Assembly (NCBI GenBank): GCA_019112635.1 | Contig: DXIX01000023.1 | Span: forward strand, 84,485 to 148,484 | Direction: 5' to 3' | Length of the DNA: 64,000 nucleotides | Origin: Candidatus Blautia intestinigallinarum | Lineage (GTDB): Bacteria; Bacillota; Clostridia; Lachnospirales; Lachnospiraceae | Shown: positions 43,699 through 52,053 of the stretch, piece after piece | Position numbering within the stretch: position 1 is the stretch's first letter | Layout of the letters: every line of letters starts with the position of its first letter | Notes under the pieces: model-generated | Database searches by the model: none | What the model was told of the DNA's origin: nothing | Seen by the model: the letters and a program-made list of their open reading frames with translations, nothing else | Translations under genes and position numbers: made by a program

Positions 43699-44982
43699 AT
43701 GGATGAAAAATTACTGGTGCCCTGCCTGTATCTGCTGAAGAAAAAGGCAGTGGCAGGATGGGGACAGAAAAATCTCTTCGGCAGCGGAGATGTCCTGGAG
43801 CTTACCGGGTATTACCGTGATCATGGGGCGGATGAGCTTCTGGTCTTTGACTTTTCTTCCTCAGATGAGGAACACGAGGAAGCCATCGCCATGCTCAAAG
43901 AGATCTGTGATGAGGGAGAGATTCCTGTGATCGCAGCGGGACACATTAACCGTGTGGAAGATGTGAAGAAACTGATCTACGCAGGCTGCCAGAGAGTGGT
44001 GCTGAACTTCTCCAAGGACAGCAATATTGCCATGCTGGAGGAAGTCTCCAAACGGTTTGGCAGAGAGAAGATTCTGGTGAGCATCTCTTCGATGGAAGAA
44101 TTCCTGCCCCATCAGGCACAGATCGAGCAGTTCGCCTGGGGCATTCTGGCTCTGGATAATCTGGAGGATTCCATCGGGAACTGTTCCAGTGTTCCCATTC
44201 TTCTGCACACAGAGGAGTCCAGAGAAGATGAGATGGTCTCTTTGCTGAAAAAGAAGAACGTCTGGGGTGTGAGCGGTGCATTTCTAAGCCGCACAGACGA
44301 TAGCCTGCTGGCTCTGAAAAAAGAATGCAAAAATCAGGGAATCGCGGTGAATACCTTCGAGAGCTGTATTCCCTGGTCTGATTTTAAACTCAATGGCGAC
44401 GGGATGGTTCCGGTCATTGTCCAGGACTATAAGACGGACGAGGTACTGATGCTTGCCTATATGAATGAGGAGGCCTATGAGACCACTCTGCTCACCGGCA
44501 AGATGACCTACTGGAGCCGCAGCCGGAACGAACTGTGGACGAAGGGAATGACTTCGGGGCATTTTCAGTATGTGAAATCACTTACTCTGGACTGTGACAA
44601 CGATACCATTCTGGCGAAAGTGGCCCAGGTGGGGGCGGCCTGCCATACAGGAAACCGCACCTGTTTCTTTCAGGAACTGGTGAAGAAAGAGTATGATGAC
44701 ACCAATCCTCTGCGGGTGTTCCAGAATGTCTATGATGTCATTGTGGACCGCAAAGAACATCCCAAGGAAGGCTCTTACACCAACTACCTCTTCGACAAGG
44801 GAATTGACAAAATTCTGAAAAAAGTGGGGGAGGAGTGTACGGAGATTGTCATCGCGGCGAAAAATCCGGACGAAGAAGAAATCAAATATGAGATCTCGGA
44901 CTTTCTCTACCATGTCATGGTGCTGATGGTGGAGAAGGGGGTGACCTGGGAGGAGATTACCAGGGAACTTGCCAAGAGATAA
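43699..44982 (+). CDS. hisIE: HisIE fused to a catalytically altered HisF-like domain
   Basis: 427 residues in three parts. Residues 1-~220 align with HisF/HisA barrels: [50 protein letters not shown], and SISSMEEF. At the positions of the two catalytic aspartates of HisF (CLDV and SIDAK) it has Tyr and Ser, so cyclase activity is unlikely. Residues ~225-330 are HisI (PRA-CH) with [17 protein letters not shown] and the zinc cysteines in [11 protein letters not shown]. The C-terminal ~90 residues are HisE ([16 protein letters not shown]). The operon contains no hisA, hisF or hisH, at least in this window. Confidence 0.93.
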   Translation: MDEKLLVPCLYLLKKKAVAGWGQKNLFGSGDVLELTGYYRDHGADELLVFDFSSSDEEHEEAIAMLKEICDEGEIPVIAAGHINRVEDVKKLIYAGCQRVVLNFSKDSNIAMLEEVSKRFGREKILVSISSMEEFLPHQAQIEQFAWGILALDNLEDSIGNCSSVPILLHTEESREDEMVSLLKKKNVWGVSGAFLSRTDDSLLALKKECKNQGIAVNTFESCIPWSDFKLNGDGMVPVIVQDYKTDEVLMLAYMNEEAYETTLLTGKMTYWSRSRNELWTKGMTSGHFQYVKSLTLDCDNDTILAKVAQVGAACHTGNRTCFFQELVKKEYDDTNPLRVFQNVYDVIVDRKEHPKEGSYTNYLFDKGIDKILKKVGEECTEIVIAAKNPDEEEIKYEISDFLYHVMVLMVEKGVTWEEITRELAKR

Positions 44983-44994
44983 AGGAGGCAGGAC

Positions 44995-46680
44995 ATGAGT
45001 ACTGCGAGGACAGAGCTTTTTGATTCCGAAAATATCTGGAAGATTCTTCTTCAGATTGCCCCTCCGGTGATGCTGGCCCAGCTGATTCAGTCCATGTATA
45101 ACATTGTGGACAGCTATTTCGTCGGCCGGTATTCAGGCGAAGGACTGACAGCTCTCTCGGTGATTTATCCGATTCAGTTGATTGTCACTGCCGTCGCCGT
45201 GGGAACCGGAGTGGGAGTCAACACGCTCATGTCCAGATTCTATGGATTTGGGCGGTCAAAAAAGGCAGACAAGGCAGCGGGAACGGGAACGGCGCTGGCT
45301 GCTTTGAGCTGGCTGATCTTTGCTGTGATCAGTACTCTGATCATGCGGCCTTTCGCCATGATGTCATCGGAATCACCGGTCGTGGTGGAATATACGATTG
45401 TTTATGGGAATATTGTCTGCATCGGAAGCCTGGGTGTTTTTCTGGAGAGCACCTGGAGTAAGGTTCACCAGGCAGGAGGCAATATGCGCCTTCCCATGAT
45501 CGCACAGATTTCCGGGGCAGCTGCCAACATTGTACTGGATCCGATTCTGATTTTCGGACTCGGCCCTGTACCGAAGATGGGAGTGGCGGGAGCAGCCATC
45601 GCCACCGTGGCGGGACAGTTTTTGGCGGCGGCCATCACGTCATCCGGATTTCGGAAGCCTCCGAGGATGAAGGAGATGGCTCCCTATGTGAGAAGGATCT
45701 ATCAACTGGGATATCCGTCAATCCTGATGCAGATGCTGTACACAGTTTACATTATGGCTCTGAATATGATTCTGGCAGGATTTTCCGATGAGGCGGTGAC
45801 GGTGCTGGGTTTGTACTACAAGGTTCAATCCTTTTTCTTCATACCTCTGGCGGGACTGCAGACTTGTATTGTCCCTCTTTTGAGTTATACATACGCGAAG
45901 AATTTTTATCAACGGTGCCGGCGCATTATTCAGAATTGCATTGTACTGGCCATGAGTCTGATGGTGGTGGGAGTTGCCTGTTTTGAACTGATTCCCGAAC
46001 CGCTTCTGCGAATATTCAGCTCGGATGCAGAAGTGTTAAGAATCGGGGTTCACGCGTTTCGGATTATCGGACTGAGCTTTTTTCCGGCCGTGCTGTCTTT
46101 GATATTTCCGGTATTTTTTCAGGCAATCGGCGCTGCGCTGCCCAGTGTGATCCTGTCATTGACCAGACAGCTTTTCTGCCTGATTCCTCTTTTTTGGATG
46201 TTTTCCAAAATTGGCCTTGGATACACCTGGATTGCATTTCCGGCAGCGGAAATCATCACAGGAGGGCTGGGCCTGTTCTTCTATCTGAAACGGGTTCATA
46301 TGTGGGAGAAATATCAAGTGGATGAGAAAAATCAGAAGGATAAGAAAGGAGAATCCGCTATGAAGATGATTACAGCGATTGTCAGCAGAAAAGACGCAGG
46401 GGAAGTCTGTGCCGCTCTGACTTCGGCGGGCTATTATTTCACCAGGATGGCTTCCACCGGCGGTTTTCTCACCGCCGGCAACACCACTCTCTTGATCGGG
46501 ACGGAAGATTCCCGTGTCAGTGATGCCATTGAGGTAATCCGGCAGCACTGTTCCAGAAGAGTGGAGAAGATCTCTTCTCCTGTACAGCTGGCCACTCCGT
46601 CCAAAGCCTACCCGACGGAGGTGACTGTAGGCGGAGCGATTGTCTTTGTATCCGATATCAGTCATTATGAAAAACTTTGA
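44995..46680 (+). CDS. MATE efflux transporter fused in frame to DarA/PstA-type c-di-AMP receptor
   Basis: 561 residues. Residues 1-~445 form a MATE transporter with twelve hydrophobic segments (FDSENIWKILLQIAPPVMLA; YNIVDSYFVGRYSGEGLTALS; AANIVLDPILIFGLG). After a charged linker (EKYQVDEKNQKDKKGESA) residues 456-561 match DarA/PstA, PII-like cyclic-di-AMP binding proteins: MKMITAIVSRKDAG, ASTGGFLTAGNTTLLIG, and TEVTVGGAIVFV. No stop codon separates the parts; I checked the frame codon by codon. AAAGGAG (46345-46351) and ATG (46360) lie in frame at the join, so a free receptor could also be made. The start overlaps nothing and follows hisIE by 12 bases with AAAGGAGG. Confidence 0.9.
   Translation: MSTARTELFDSENIWKILLQIAPPVMLAQLIQSMYNIVDSYFVGRYSGEGLTALSVIYPIQLIVTAVAVGTGVGVNTLMSRFYGFGRSKKADKAAGTGTALAALSWLIFAVISTLIMRPFAMMSSESPVVVEYTIVYGNIVCIGSLGVFLESTWSKVHQAGGNMRLPMIAQISGAAANIVLDPILIFGLGPVPKMGVAGAAIATVAGQFLAAAITSSGFRKPPRMKEMAPYVRRIYQLGYPSILMQMLYTVYIMALNMILAGFSDEAVTVLGLYYKVQSFFFIPLAGLQTCIVPLLSYTYAKNFYQRCRRIIQNCIVLAMSLMVVGVACFELIPEPLLRIFSSDAEVLRIGVHAFRIIGLSFFPAVLSLIFPVFFQAIGAALPSVILSLTRQLFCLIPLFWMFSKIGLGYTWIAFPAAEIITGGLGLFFYLKRVHMWEKYQVDEKNQKDKKGESAMKMITAIVSRKDAGEVCAALTSAGYYFTRMASTGGFLTAGNTTLLIGTEDSRVSDAIEVIRQHCSRRVEKISSPVQLATPSKAYPTEVTVGGAIVFVSDISHYEKL
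46345..46362 (+). promoter_or_regulatory. Internal ribosome binding site and start for the receptor part
   Basis: AAAGGAG (46345-46351), 8 bases, then ATG (46360). Textbook spacing, placed exactly at the boundary where the DarA-like sequence begins. It decides whether one or two proteins are made from the gene. Confidence 0.65.
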
Positions 46681-46686
46681 TTTTGC

Positions 46687-47472
46687 TTACCGCAGCAATT
46701 TCTCATAATTCCAGTTCTTCATGGATTTCTGCATCAGGAACCAGGCAATCACAGCACTGAGAATACTGAGAAGAAACAGGATTCCCGCATTGATCAGCAG
46801 GATGCCGCTGACCTGTCCCACGATCAAAAGAACGACAGGGATCACCAGGTAAGAGGCACTCTGCTGGGATTCCTCCACACTCTGTGCTTTTGCTGAACCA
46901 CGTACGATCAGCGTGACGGCGATGAGAGAGATGGATGGAGACAGGAGAAAGAGGAGTACCAACCAGGTCAGACTGGGCATGGGGATCCAGCCGGAGAGAA
47001 TGTAATTCTCAATTCCGAATACCACGAACAAGAGAATACAGGACACAAATGTCACAAGCATACTCAGAGAGAATGAGGCCAGTACCTTTGCCTGAAAAAT
47101 CTGTTTCAGGGAGAGGGGACTGTACAGAAGCGTCTCCAGGGTGTGCTTTTCTTTTTCCCCCACAAAGGAGCTGGCGGCCATAATCGAGGAAGTCATCACT
47201 GGAATGATGAGAAGAAACACGGGCATAATGTTGTTCAAAGCCAAATCTGCCATAATCTGTGTGAGATCTCCTGTCTGCATAGAGGCAGGGAGCAGATCGA
47301 TCATTTTGGTGAAATCGCTGTCTTCCGGAGAAACGTAAAAGATGAAATTGAACACAGACGGAAGAAAAACTGTGAAAATGACTGGCAGGATCCAAAGGGA
47401 GGAGAACAGTCTTCGATTGACCGTGACTCCCCGCAGGTCCTTTCGCATGATGGCAAGCATAGATGAATTCAT
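46687..47472 (-). CDS. ABC-2 type transporter permease
   Basis: 261 residues with about six membrane segments and the ABC-2 pattern (SSIMAASSFVGEKEKHTLETLLYSPLSLKQIFQAKVLASF, residues ~90-130, shown by the GEKEKHTLETLL core). It pairs with the ATPase encoded just upstream on the same strand (4-base overlap). Substrate unknown. Its 3' end lies 6 bases from the convergent MATE gene. Confidence 0.9.
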   Translation of the reverse strand: MNSSMLAIMRKDLRGVTVNRRLFSSLWILPVIFTVFLPSVFNFIFYVSPEDSDFTKMIDLLPASMQTGDLTQIMADLALNNIMPVFLLIIPVMTSSIMAASSFVGEKEKHTLETLLYSPLSLKQIFQAKVLASFSLSMLVTFVSCILLFVVFGIENYILSGWIPMPSLTWLVLLFLLSPSISLIAVTLIVRGSAKAQSVEESQQSASYLVIPVVLLIVGQVSGILLINAGILFLLSILSAVIAWFLMQKSMKNWNYEKLLR

Positions 47473-48383
47473 GATACAGTCTCCTTTCTTTTCGAGGTCA
47501 GTGTAAAATAAATGTCTTCCAGGGAAGGAGTGTGGGCCTGAACCTGGTAGAGATCGGCCCCTTCCATCGCCAGCTGACGGATCAGCTGGGGAATCTCTTC
47601 TCTGGAAGAGAGGTTTTTCTCATAGATTCCTTCTCCTCTTTGCGAGAAAACCAGGTGCGATGGTATGTGTGCGCCCTGGATGGTGAGTGTGATACCGCCG
47701 GCGATCTGCTCCTGCAACTGTTCTAAGGTTCCGAAAGCCAGGAGATTTCCCTCTTCCAGAAGACCGTAGCGGGTACAGATCTCCTGGGCATAGCGTAGCT
47801 GATGCGTGCACAGAAAGACCGTAATCTCTTCTTCCTGTGCCAGATTTTGGATGAGCGAGTTCACATTTCTGGCGCTCTCCGGATCCAGGCCGGAAGTCGG
47901 CTCATCCAGGAAGAGAACCCGGGGCCGGTGGATCAGGGCACGAGCCAGGGAAAGTCTCTGGCGCATACCGGTGGAATAGGTGGAAAGTTTCTGGTCCTTT
48001 GCGGCGAGAAGCCCAAGCTTCGTCAAGAGTTCCTCGGCTCTGGCACGGCAGTCCCGGGAGGACAGACCAAAAACCTGGCCATAGAAAAGCAGGTTATCCA
48101 CCCCCGACAGGTGGTCATACATCTGCGCATGTTCAGTGACTACTCCGGAGAGTGCGTGGGTTTTCTGGGGATACACGTTGGGATCAAGGCCGCAGATCTG
48201 GCAGCTTCCCTCAGTGGGAGCCAAAATTCCGTTCAGCAGCTTGACGGTAGTGGTCTTGCCGGCACCGTTCGGGCCGAGAAATCCGAAGACCTCACCGGCA
48301 TCCAGAGACAGATCGATCTGATTGACCGCTTTCTTTCCCCCGGGATAGGTTTTTGACAAATGTTCCAGAATGATCGTATTCAT
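47469..48383 (-). CDS. ABC transporter ATP-binding protein (ABC-2 partner)
   Basis: 304 residues. Walker A GPNGAGKTTTVKLL (~residues 38-51), signature YSTGMRQRLSLARAL (~138-152) and Walker B RVLFLDEPTSGLDP. The C-terminal extension (about 230-304) is typical of CcmA/NatA-like exporters. It overlaps the permease gene (ATGA) and lies 7 bases downstream of the XRE regulator. Confidence 0.93.
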   Translation of the reverse strand: MNTIILEHLSKTYPGGKKAVNQIDLSLDAGEVFGFLGPNGAGKTTTVKLLNGILAPTEGSCQICGLDPNVYPQKTHALSGVVTEHAQMYDHLSGVDNLLFYGQVFGLSSRDCRARAEELLTKLGLLAAKDQKLSTYSTGMRQRLSLARALIHRPRVLFLDEPTSGLDPESARNVNSLIQNLAQEEEITVFLCTHQLRYAQEICTRYGLLEEGNLLAFGTLEQLQEQIAGGITLTIQGAHIPSHLVFSQRGEGIYEKNLSSREEIPQLIRQLAMEGADLYQVQAHTPSLEDIYFTLTSKRKETVS

Positions 48384-48390
48384 AGTGTTA

Positions 48391-49509
48391 TCAATCTCCT
48401 TTTTGTTTTTGATTCAGCCGTGTCAGAATTCTCTGATAACGTGGTTCCCCGGACAGGGGAGCGAAGAGAGGATTGTCTGAGACTGCCTGGACCAGATTTC
48501 TGCGGATTAGCTTTTCATTCCTCGGAAAATCTGTCCCGAGATCTAAGGTTTTTTCCAGCCATTCATCCAACAGGTCAAAATAAGAATCCCCGTGCAATTT
48601 CCAGTAAAAATTATCGCTGTCCGACAGTTTCTCGCAGGCTTCCAGCGCATCCAGTGCCTTGGAGGGATGATTTTGAACCATATATCCCTGCGCGACAGCC
48701 AGATGTGCGGTTATGAGAAGACTGGGATGAAGATGATCCAAATGAAATCCTTTTGCCACGGCCAGAATGCGAAGGTAAGTCTCCTCAAAAACGTCTTCTT
48801 TTTTTATATGAAATTCCATATAGGAAACCAGTAAATTAATTAAGATAATCAGATACTGGTAAATGCCCGACTGAAGGACTGTGTAAGCTTCTTTGCTCCT
48901 GCCCGTCATCTGGTAAGCAGAGGCGAGAATCGGTTCCAGGGGAAACAGCACAAGATCCAGAGAAGGCAGCAGGGTCAGCACTTCTTCTGGTCTGTTCAAG
49001 AGCAGAAGACAATAAGCTTCCATTCCAAGTGCCTGCTTTGCAAGATTCATGTCATCCGTCAGAGTCCTCACGCGGGCAAACAGCGTTCTGGCATTTTCCA
49101 GTATGTGAAGTCCTTCTTCTTTCGTATTTGCCAGAGCGTGATGATTGACATAGAGGGAAGCAATCTGAAACAGAAGAGGGAAGCAGGAGAAATATTTCTC
49201 TGTGATTTCCCGGCAATGGTCCACGACTTCGGAAAAAGGACGAAAATAAAACTCTGCCGACAGCTTCCGGTGAACTTTTCGAATTTCTTCTTTGGTCATC
49301 ATGGGCTCATATCCCAATAATTCATCGATGCTGATGTTGAAAAAAGCTGCCAGACGCGGAAGCAAAGTAATATCCGGAAGCGTGGCTTCGGTCTCCCACT
49401 TGGAAACGGCACCCTTGGATACTCCCAGAAATTCGGCCAGTTTATCCTGTGTGATTCCCAGGCGCCGACGGTTCTGCATCAGTACGGCTCCGAGATGAAT
49501 TTCTCTCAT
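48391..49509 (-). CDS. XRE-family regulator with C-terminal TPR-like region
   Basis: 372 residues. The helix-turn-helix (TQDKLAEFLGVSKGAVSKWE) occupies residues ~17-37 with a following ISIDELLGYEP. The rest (~80-372) is all-helical with repeat-like segments, as in TPR regulators that sense peptides or cell-density signals. It is the first gene of an operon with the ABC exporter, so it probably regulates it. Start ATG at 49509 with GAGGTG upstream; a start three codons earlier is possible. Confidence 0.9.
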   Translation of the reverse strand: MREIHLGAVLMQNRRRLGITQDKLAEFLGVSKGAVSKWETEATLPDITLLPRLAAFFNISIDELLGYEPMMTKEEIRKVHRKLSAEFYFRPFSEVVDHCREITEKYFSCFPLLFQIASLYVNHHALANTKEEGLHILENARTLFARVRTLTDDMNLAKQALGMEAYCLLLLNRPEEVLTLLPSLDLVLFPLEPILASAYQMTGRSKEAYTVLQSGIYQYLIILINLLVSYMEFHIKKEDVFEETYLRILAVAKGFHLDHLHPSLLITAHLAVAQGYMVQNHPSKALDALEACEKLSDSDNFYWKLHGDSYFDLLDEWLEKTLDLGTDFPRNEKLIRRNLVQAVSDNPLFAPLSGEPRYQRILTRLNQKQKGD

Positions 49510-49542
49510 AGGCAACACCTCAATTTCTTCTGTGATGTAATG

Positions 49543-49571
49543 ATTATAGAAAAATAAGACAGATAAAACAA
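49543..49571 (-). promoter_or_regulatory. Promoter of the XRE-ABC operon
   Basis: On the minus strand TTGTTT (49566-49571), 17 bases, TATAAT (49543-49548), about 33 bases before the regulator start. Confidence 0.6.
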
Positions 49572-49600
49572 GGGACAGGCAGGAGATTTTCAGGAGAAAA

Positions 49601-49617
49601 GTTTCCTGTCAGGAAAC
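49601..49617. promoter_or_regulatory. 17-bp palindrome in the divergent intergenic region
   Basis: GTTTCCTG-T-CAGGAAAC, perfect 8-base arms. It lies 30 bases upstream of the XRE promoter and about 118 bases before the kinase gene. It is a candidate operator for the XRE regulator or for control of the divergent kinase gene. Function is inferred. Confidence 0.45.
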
Positions 49618-49735
49618 CTATGTGGGAGGAGGTCTGCATGGACTTTCGCCGGGAGATATGCTAGAATGTTTTAATGATGAGCGCGTCCGGACGTAATAGG
49701 AGAAGCGCAAAAACGAGAAAAAAAGAGGTGTGATT

Positions 49736-51214
49736 TTGACAAGACAAGAGACAAACTGGGGATATATTGACTGGCTGGAGGAGGATATGGATGAGAGTAA
49801 ATCGGCTTTGAATGTGGGCATTGTGACCATTGCGCCTCACGCGCACATGACGCCCCATATCCATTTCACAGAACAGGTGATTTATACCCTGCAGGGAACC
49901 GGTTACAGCCTGGTGGATGGAGAGAAAATTGACATGTCCAGACCGGATGAGATTCTTCACTGGGATGCAGGCGTGATTCATGAGATGTACAATGAAGGAG
50001 AAGAGGAGTTCAAACATTTGATGGTCTCCTGCCCGGATATCATGAGGTTCGACCCGGCAGTTGCCGAAGAGACAAATACGTATAAACTGAGCGATGAGGC
50101 TGCGGAGGAGTATCTGCGCGCGGCGGTCAATGGAACCTGCGAACAATTTCTGGATACCCTTCATTATTCCTATGTGATCTTCAACGCAGTGGGGATGCCT
50201 TTGAAGAGAACCCGGATTTTCCCCATATTCTGCTGTCAGAATTGTCTGGAGGAGATTTCTTCCAATGTGGCGCCCTGTATGTGCAGATATATACGCTGTC
50301 CTTTTTATGAGGAGATGAGCTTTGAATGTCCTCATGGGGTGACGGTATTTTGCACGCCGATTGTCTTTCACGGGAATTTTCTTGGATATATTCAGGGAGG
50401 ATATGTCCATATGCACGGAATTTCCCAGGAGGGCGTGTACGTGATGCCCCAGAGTTCCATCCAGGGAGCGAAGATTCTTCTGCGTCAGATCGTCAAGGCC
50501 ATGACCGATTACTGTGAGGTCTACCAGTTCAAAAAGGAACTGACCCGTCAGGAGCTGAAGCTGGAAAATACCCAGCAGTATCAGGAGGTACTGATCGCGA
50601 ACCTGCAGGACGCGAAGAATACCATGACGGATTTGAAGATCAACAATCATTTTCTGTTCAACACTTTGAATCAGATGGCATCCATGGCCCTGAGCGGGGG
50701 AATGGTCTCCCTGTATCAGTCCATCCTGGATCTGTCCTGTCTGTTCTCCAGTGCTCTGCGCAACAACAGCAGTATGGTGACGCTTTCCAAGGAATTTGAG
50801 TATCTGAATTCTTATCTGAAGCTTCAGAAGCTGCGCTACGGGGAACATCTTCAGATTGTGTTCAAAATCCAGACGGATATGGAGCGGTGGACAGTACCAT
50901 TTAATTTCCTGATGCCAGTGGCAGAGAATGCATTTGTACATGGATTTTCCCAGGAAGATGAGAAGCTGTTTTCTCTGGAAATCAAAGAGCAGGAAGGAAA
51001 GCTTCTCCTGGTGATGAGAAATAACGGGAGGCTGGTTTCGGAAGAGACCTGCCGGGAGATTTCCAGGAAAATGAAGGAAAGCGCCGCTCATGGTCTATCC
51101 ATGATCTACCAGAAATTGCGGTCCGTGTACGGAGAGAACTTTTCTGTGGCATTCTCGCCCGGAGAAAAATGTGGAATCGCAGTGACGATGATGATACCGG
51201 CAAAGAAGATTTGA
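49736..51214 (+). CDS. Soluble cupin-PocR-LytS-type sensor histidine kinase
   Basis: About 492 residues, no membrane segment. A cupin domain (to ~115) has HIHFTEQ and GVIHEMYN, the two metal motifs. A PocR ligand-binding domain (~130-260) shows the family cysteines (CCQNCLEE, CMCRYIRC, ECPHG). After a coiled linker (~265-300) comes a LytS-type kinase with NNHFLFNTLNQM (phosphoacceptor His) and the ATPase part with VAENAFVHGF and GLSMIYQKLRSVYG. Start is probably the TTG at 49736 with AAAGAGGTG upstream; a GTG six bases earlier is possible. The next gene, 17 bases on, encodes its AraC-type regulator. It likely senses a small cytoplasmic metabolite. Confidence 0.87.
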   Translation: MTRQETNWGYIDWLEEDMDESKSALNVGIVTIAPHAHMTPHIHFTEQVIYTLQGTGYSLVDGEKIDMSRPDEILHWDAGVIHEMYNEGEEEFKHLMVSCPDIMRFDPAVAEETNTYKLSDEAAEEYLRAAVNGTCEQFLDTLHYSYVIFNAVGMPLKRTRIFPIFCCQNCLEEISSNVAPCMCRYIRCPFYEEMSFECPHGVTVFCTPIVFHGNFLGYIQGGYVHMHGISQEGVYVMPQSSIQGAKILLRQIVKAMTDYCEVYQFKKELTRQELKLENTQQYQEVLIANLQDAKNTMTDLKINNHFLFNTLNQMASMALSGGMVSLYQSILDLSCLFSSALRNNSSMVTLSKEFEYLNSYLKLQKLRYGEHLQIVFKIQTDMERWTVPFNFLMPVAENAFVHGFSQEDEKLFSLEIKEQEGKLLLVMRNNGRLVSEETCREISRKMKESAAHGLSMIYQKLRSVYGENFSVAFSPGEKCGIAVTMMIPAKKI

Positions 51215-51231
51215 CCAAAGGAGGAGTGATC

Positions 51232-51924
51232 ATGATTCGTGCAGTGATTTGTGATGACGAGACCGCCAGTCTTGTGATTATTCGCTATTTAATAGAAAGT
51301 GAGGGACTTCCTGTTGAGATCGCAGGGACAGCTTCCAATGGACAGGAGGCCCTGGAACTGATTCAGAAGGAGGAACCGGACCTGGCTTTTCTGGACATTC
51401 AGATGCCCAAGCTGGATGGCTTCCATGTCCTGGAGAAGCTGGGAGAGGTGAAGACAAAAGTGATTTTTATCACCGTTTACAATACCTTTGCCTATGCGCA
51501 GCGGGCACTGCGTCTGGGCGCCTGCGATATCATCGCCAAGCCCATTGACGTCCAGCAGCTGAAAGAATCCATCATCCGGGCAATTGGATGGAATTTTACA
51601 GACAATGAGACTTTGAACCGGGCGATTCACTATATCGATCTTCACTACTCGGAATCCCTGACGTTGAACAGTCTGGCGGAGGTGGCCTGCTGTACTCCCA
51701 GTCATCTGTCCCACCTGTTCCGAAAGTATTTTGATACTTCGGCGGTTTCCTATATCCACAAAATCCGCATTCGAAAAGCAGCAGGGCTTCTGCGCTCGGG
51801 AGTGAGTGTTCAGGACGCGGCATGGCAGACCGGCTATACCAGTATGAACCATTTCTATAAATATTTTAAACTCTATCAGGGCATGACTCCGGCGGCGTAC
51901 CGCCGTGATCGGAGCAAGGAATAA
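51232..51924 (+). CDS. Response regulator with AraC-type DNA-binding domain (YesN-like)
   Basis: 230 residues. Receiver (1-~120) with ICDDE, phosphoacceptor in LAFLDIQMPKLDG (Asp ~54) and Lys in IIAKPID. The C-terminal part (~125-228) has the two helix-turn-helix motifs of AraC (LAEVACCTPSHLSHLF; VQDAAWQTGYTSMNHFYKYF). Start ATG 51232 with AAAGGAGGAG upstream; the upstream frame is not needed. It partners the cupin-PocR kinase and probably controls the symporter gene that follows. Confidence 0.92.
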   Translation: MIRAVICDDETASLVIIRYLIESEGLPVEIAGTASNGQEALELIQKEEPDLAFLDIQMPKLDGFHVLEKLGEVKTKVIFITVYNTFAYAQRALRLGACDIIAKPIDVQQLKESIIRAIGWNFTDNETLNRAIHYIDLHYSESLTLNSLAEVACCTPSHLSHLFRKYFDTSAVSYIHKIRIRKAAGLLRSGVSVQDAAWQTGYTSMNHFYKYFKLYQGMTPAAYRRDRSKE

Positions 51925-51991
51925 AGGCCTTTTTCCTATCTGCCCGAGAATCACAAAAATGATACATTTTTTCACAAAATCCGCCATAGGA

Positions 51992-52047
51992 TTCCCCCTG
52001 TTCTTGTGCAATAATAAAGGCACAAAAACACAGAAGAACAGGGGGAA
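51992..52047 (+). promoter_or_regulatory. Long inverted repeat overlapping the ribosome binding site of the symporter
   Basis: TTCCCCCTGTTCTT (51992-52005) is the perfect complement of AAGAACAGGGGGAA (52034-52047). A second repeat, TTGTGC (52004-52009) and GCACAA (52020-52025), lies inside. The right outer arm contains AGGGGGAAG, the ribosome binding site of the TTG start at 52054. It could sequester that site in the mRNA or be a regulator binding site in DNA. Confidence 0.75.
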
Positions 52048-52053
52048 GAAATT

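Noticed and set aside
49661..51091. 476-codon open frame on the minus strand
   Set aside because: Antisense to the cupin-PocR-LytS kinase, which has clear motifs; the reverse translation is of low quality and has no known domain.
51925..52053. Glycine riboswitch before the amino acid symporter
   Set aside because: I looked for the paired aptamer pattern of gcvT-type riboswitches; the 129 bases hold only the inverted repeat and are too short for a tandem aptamer.
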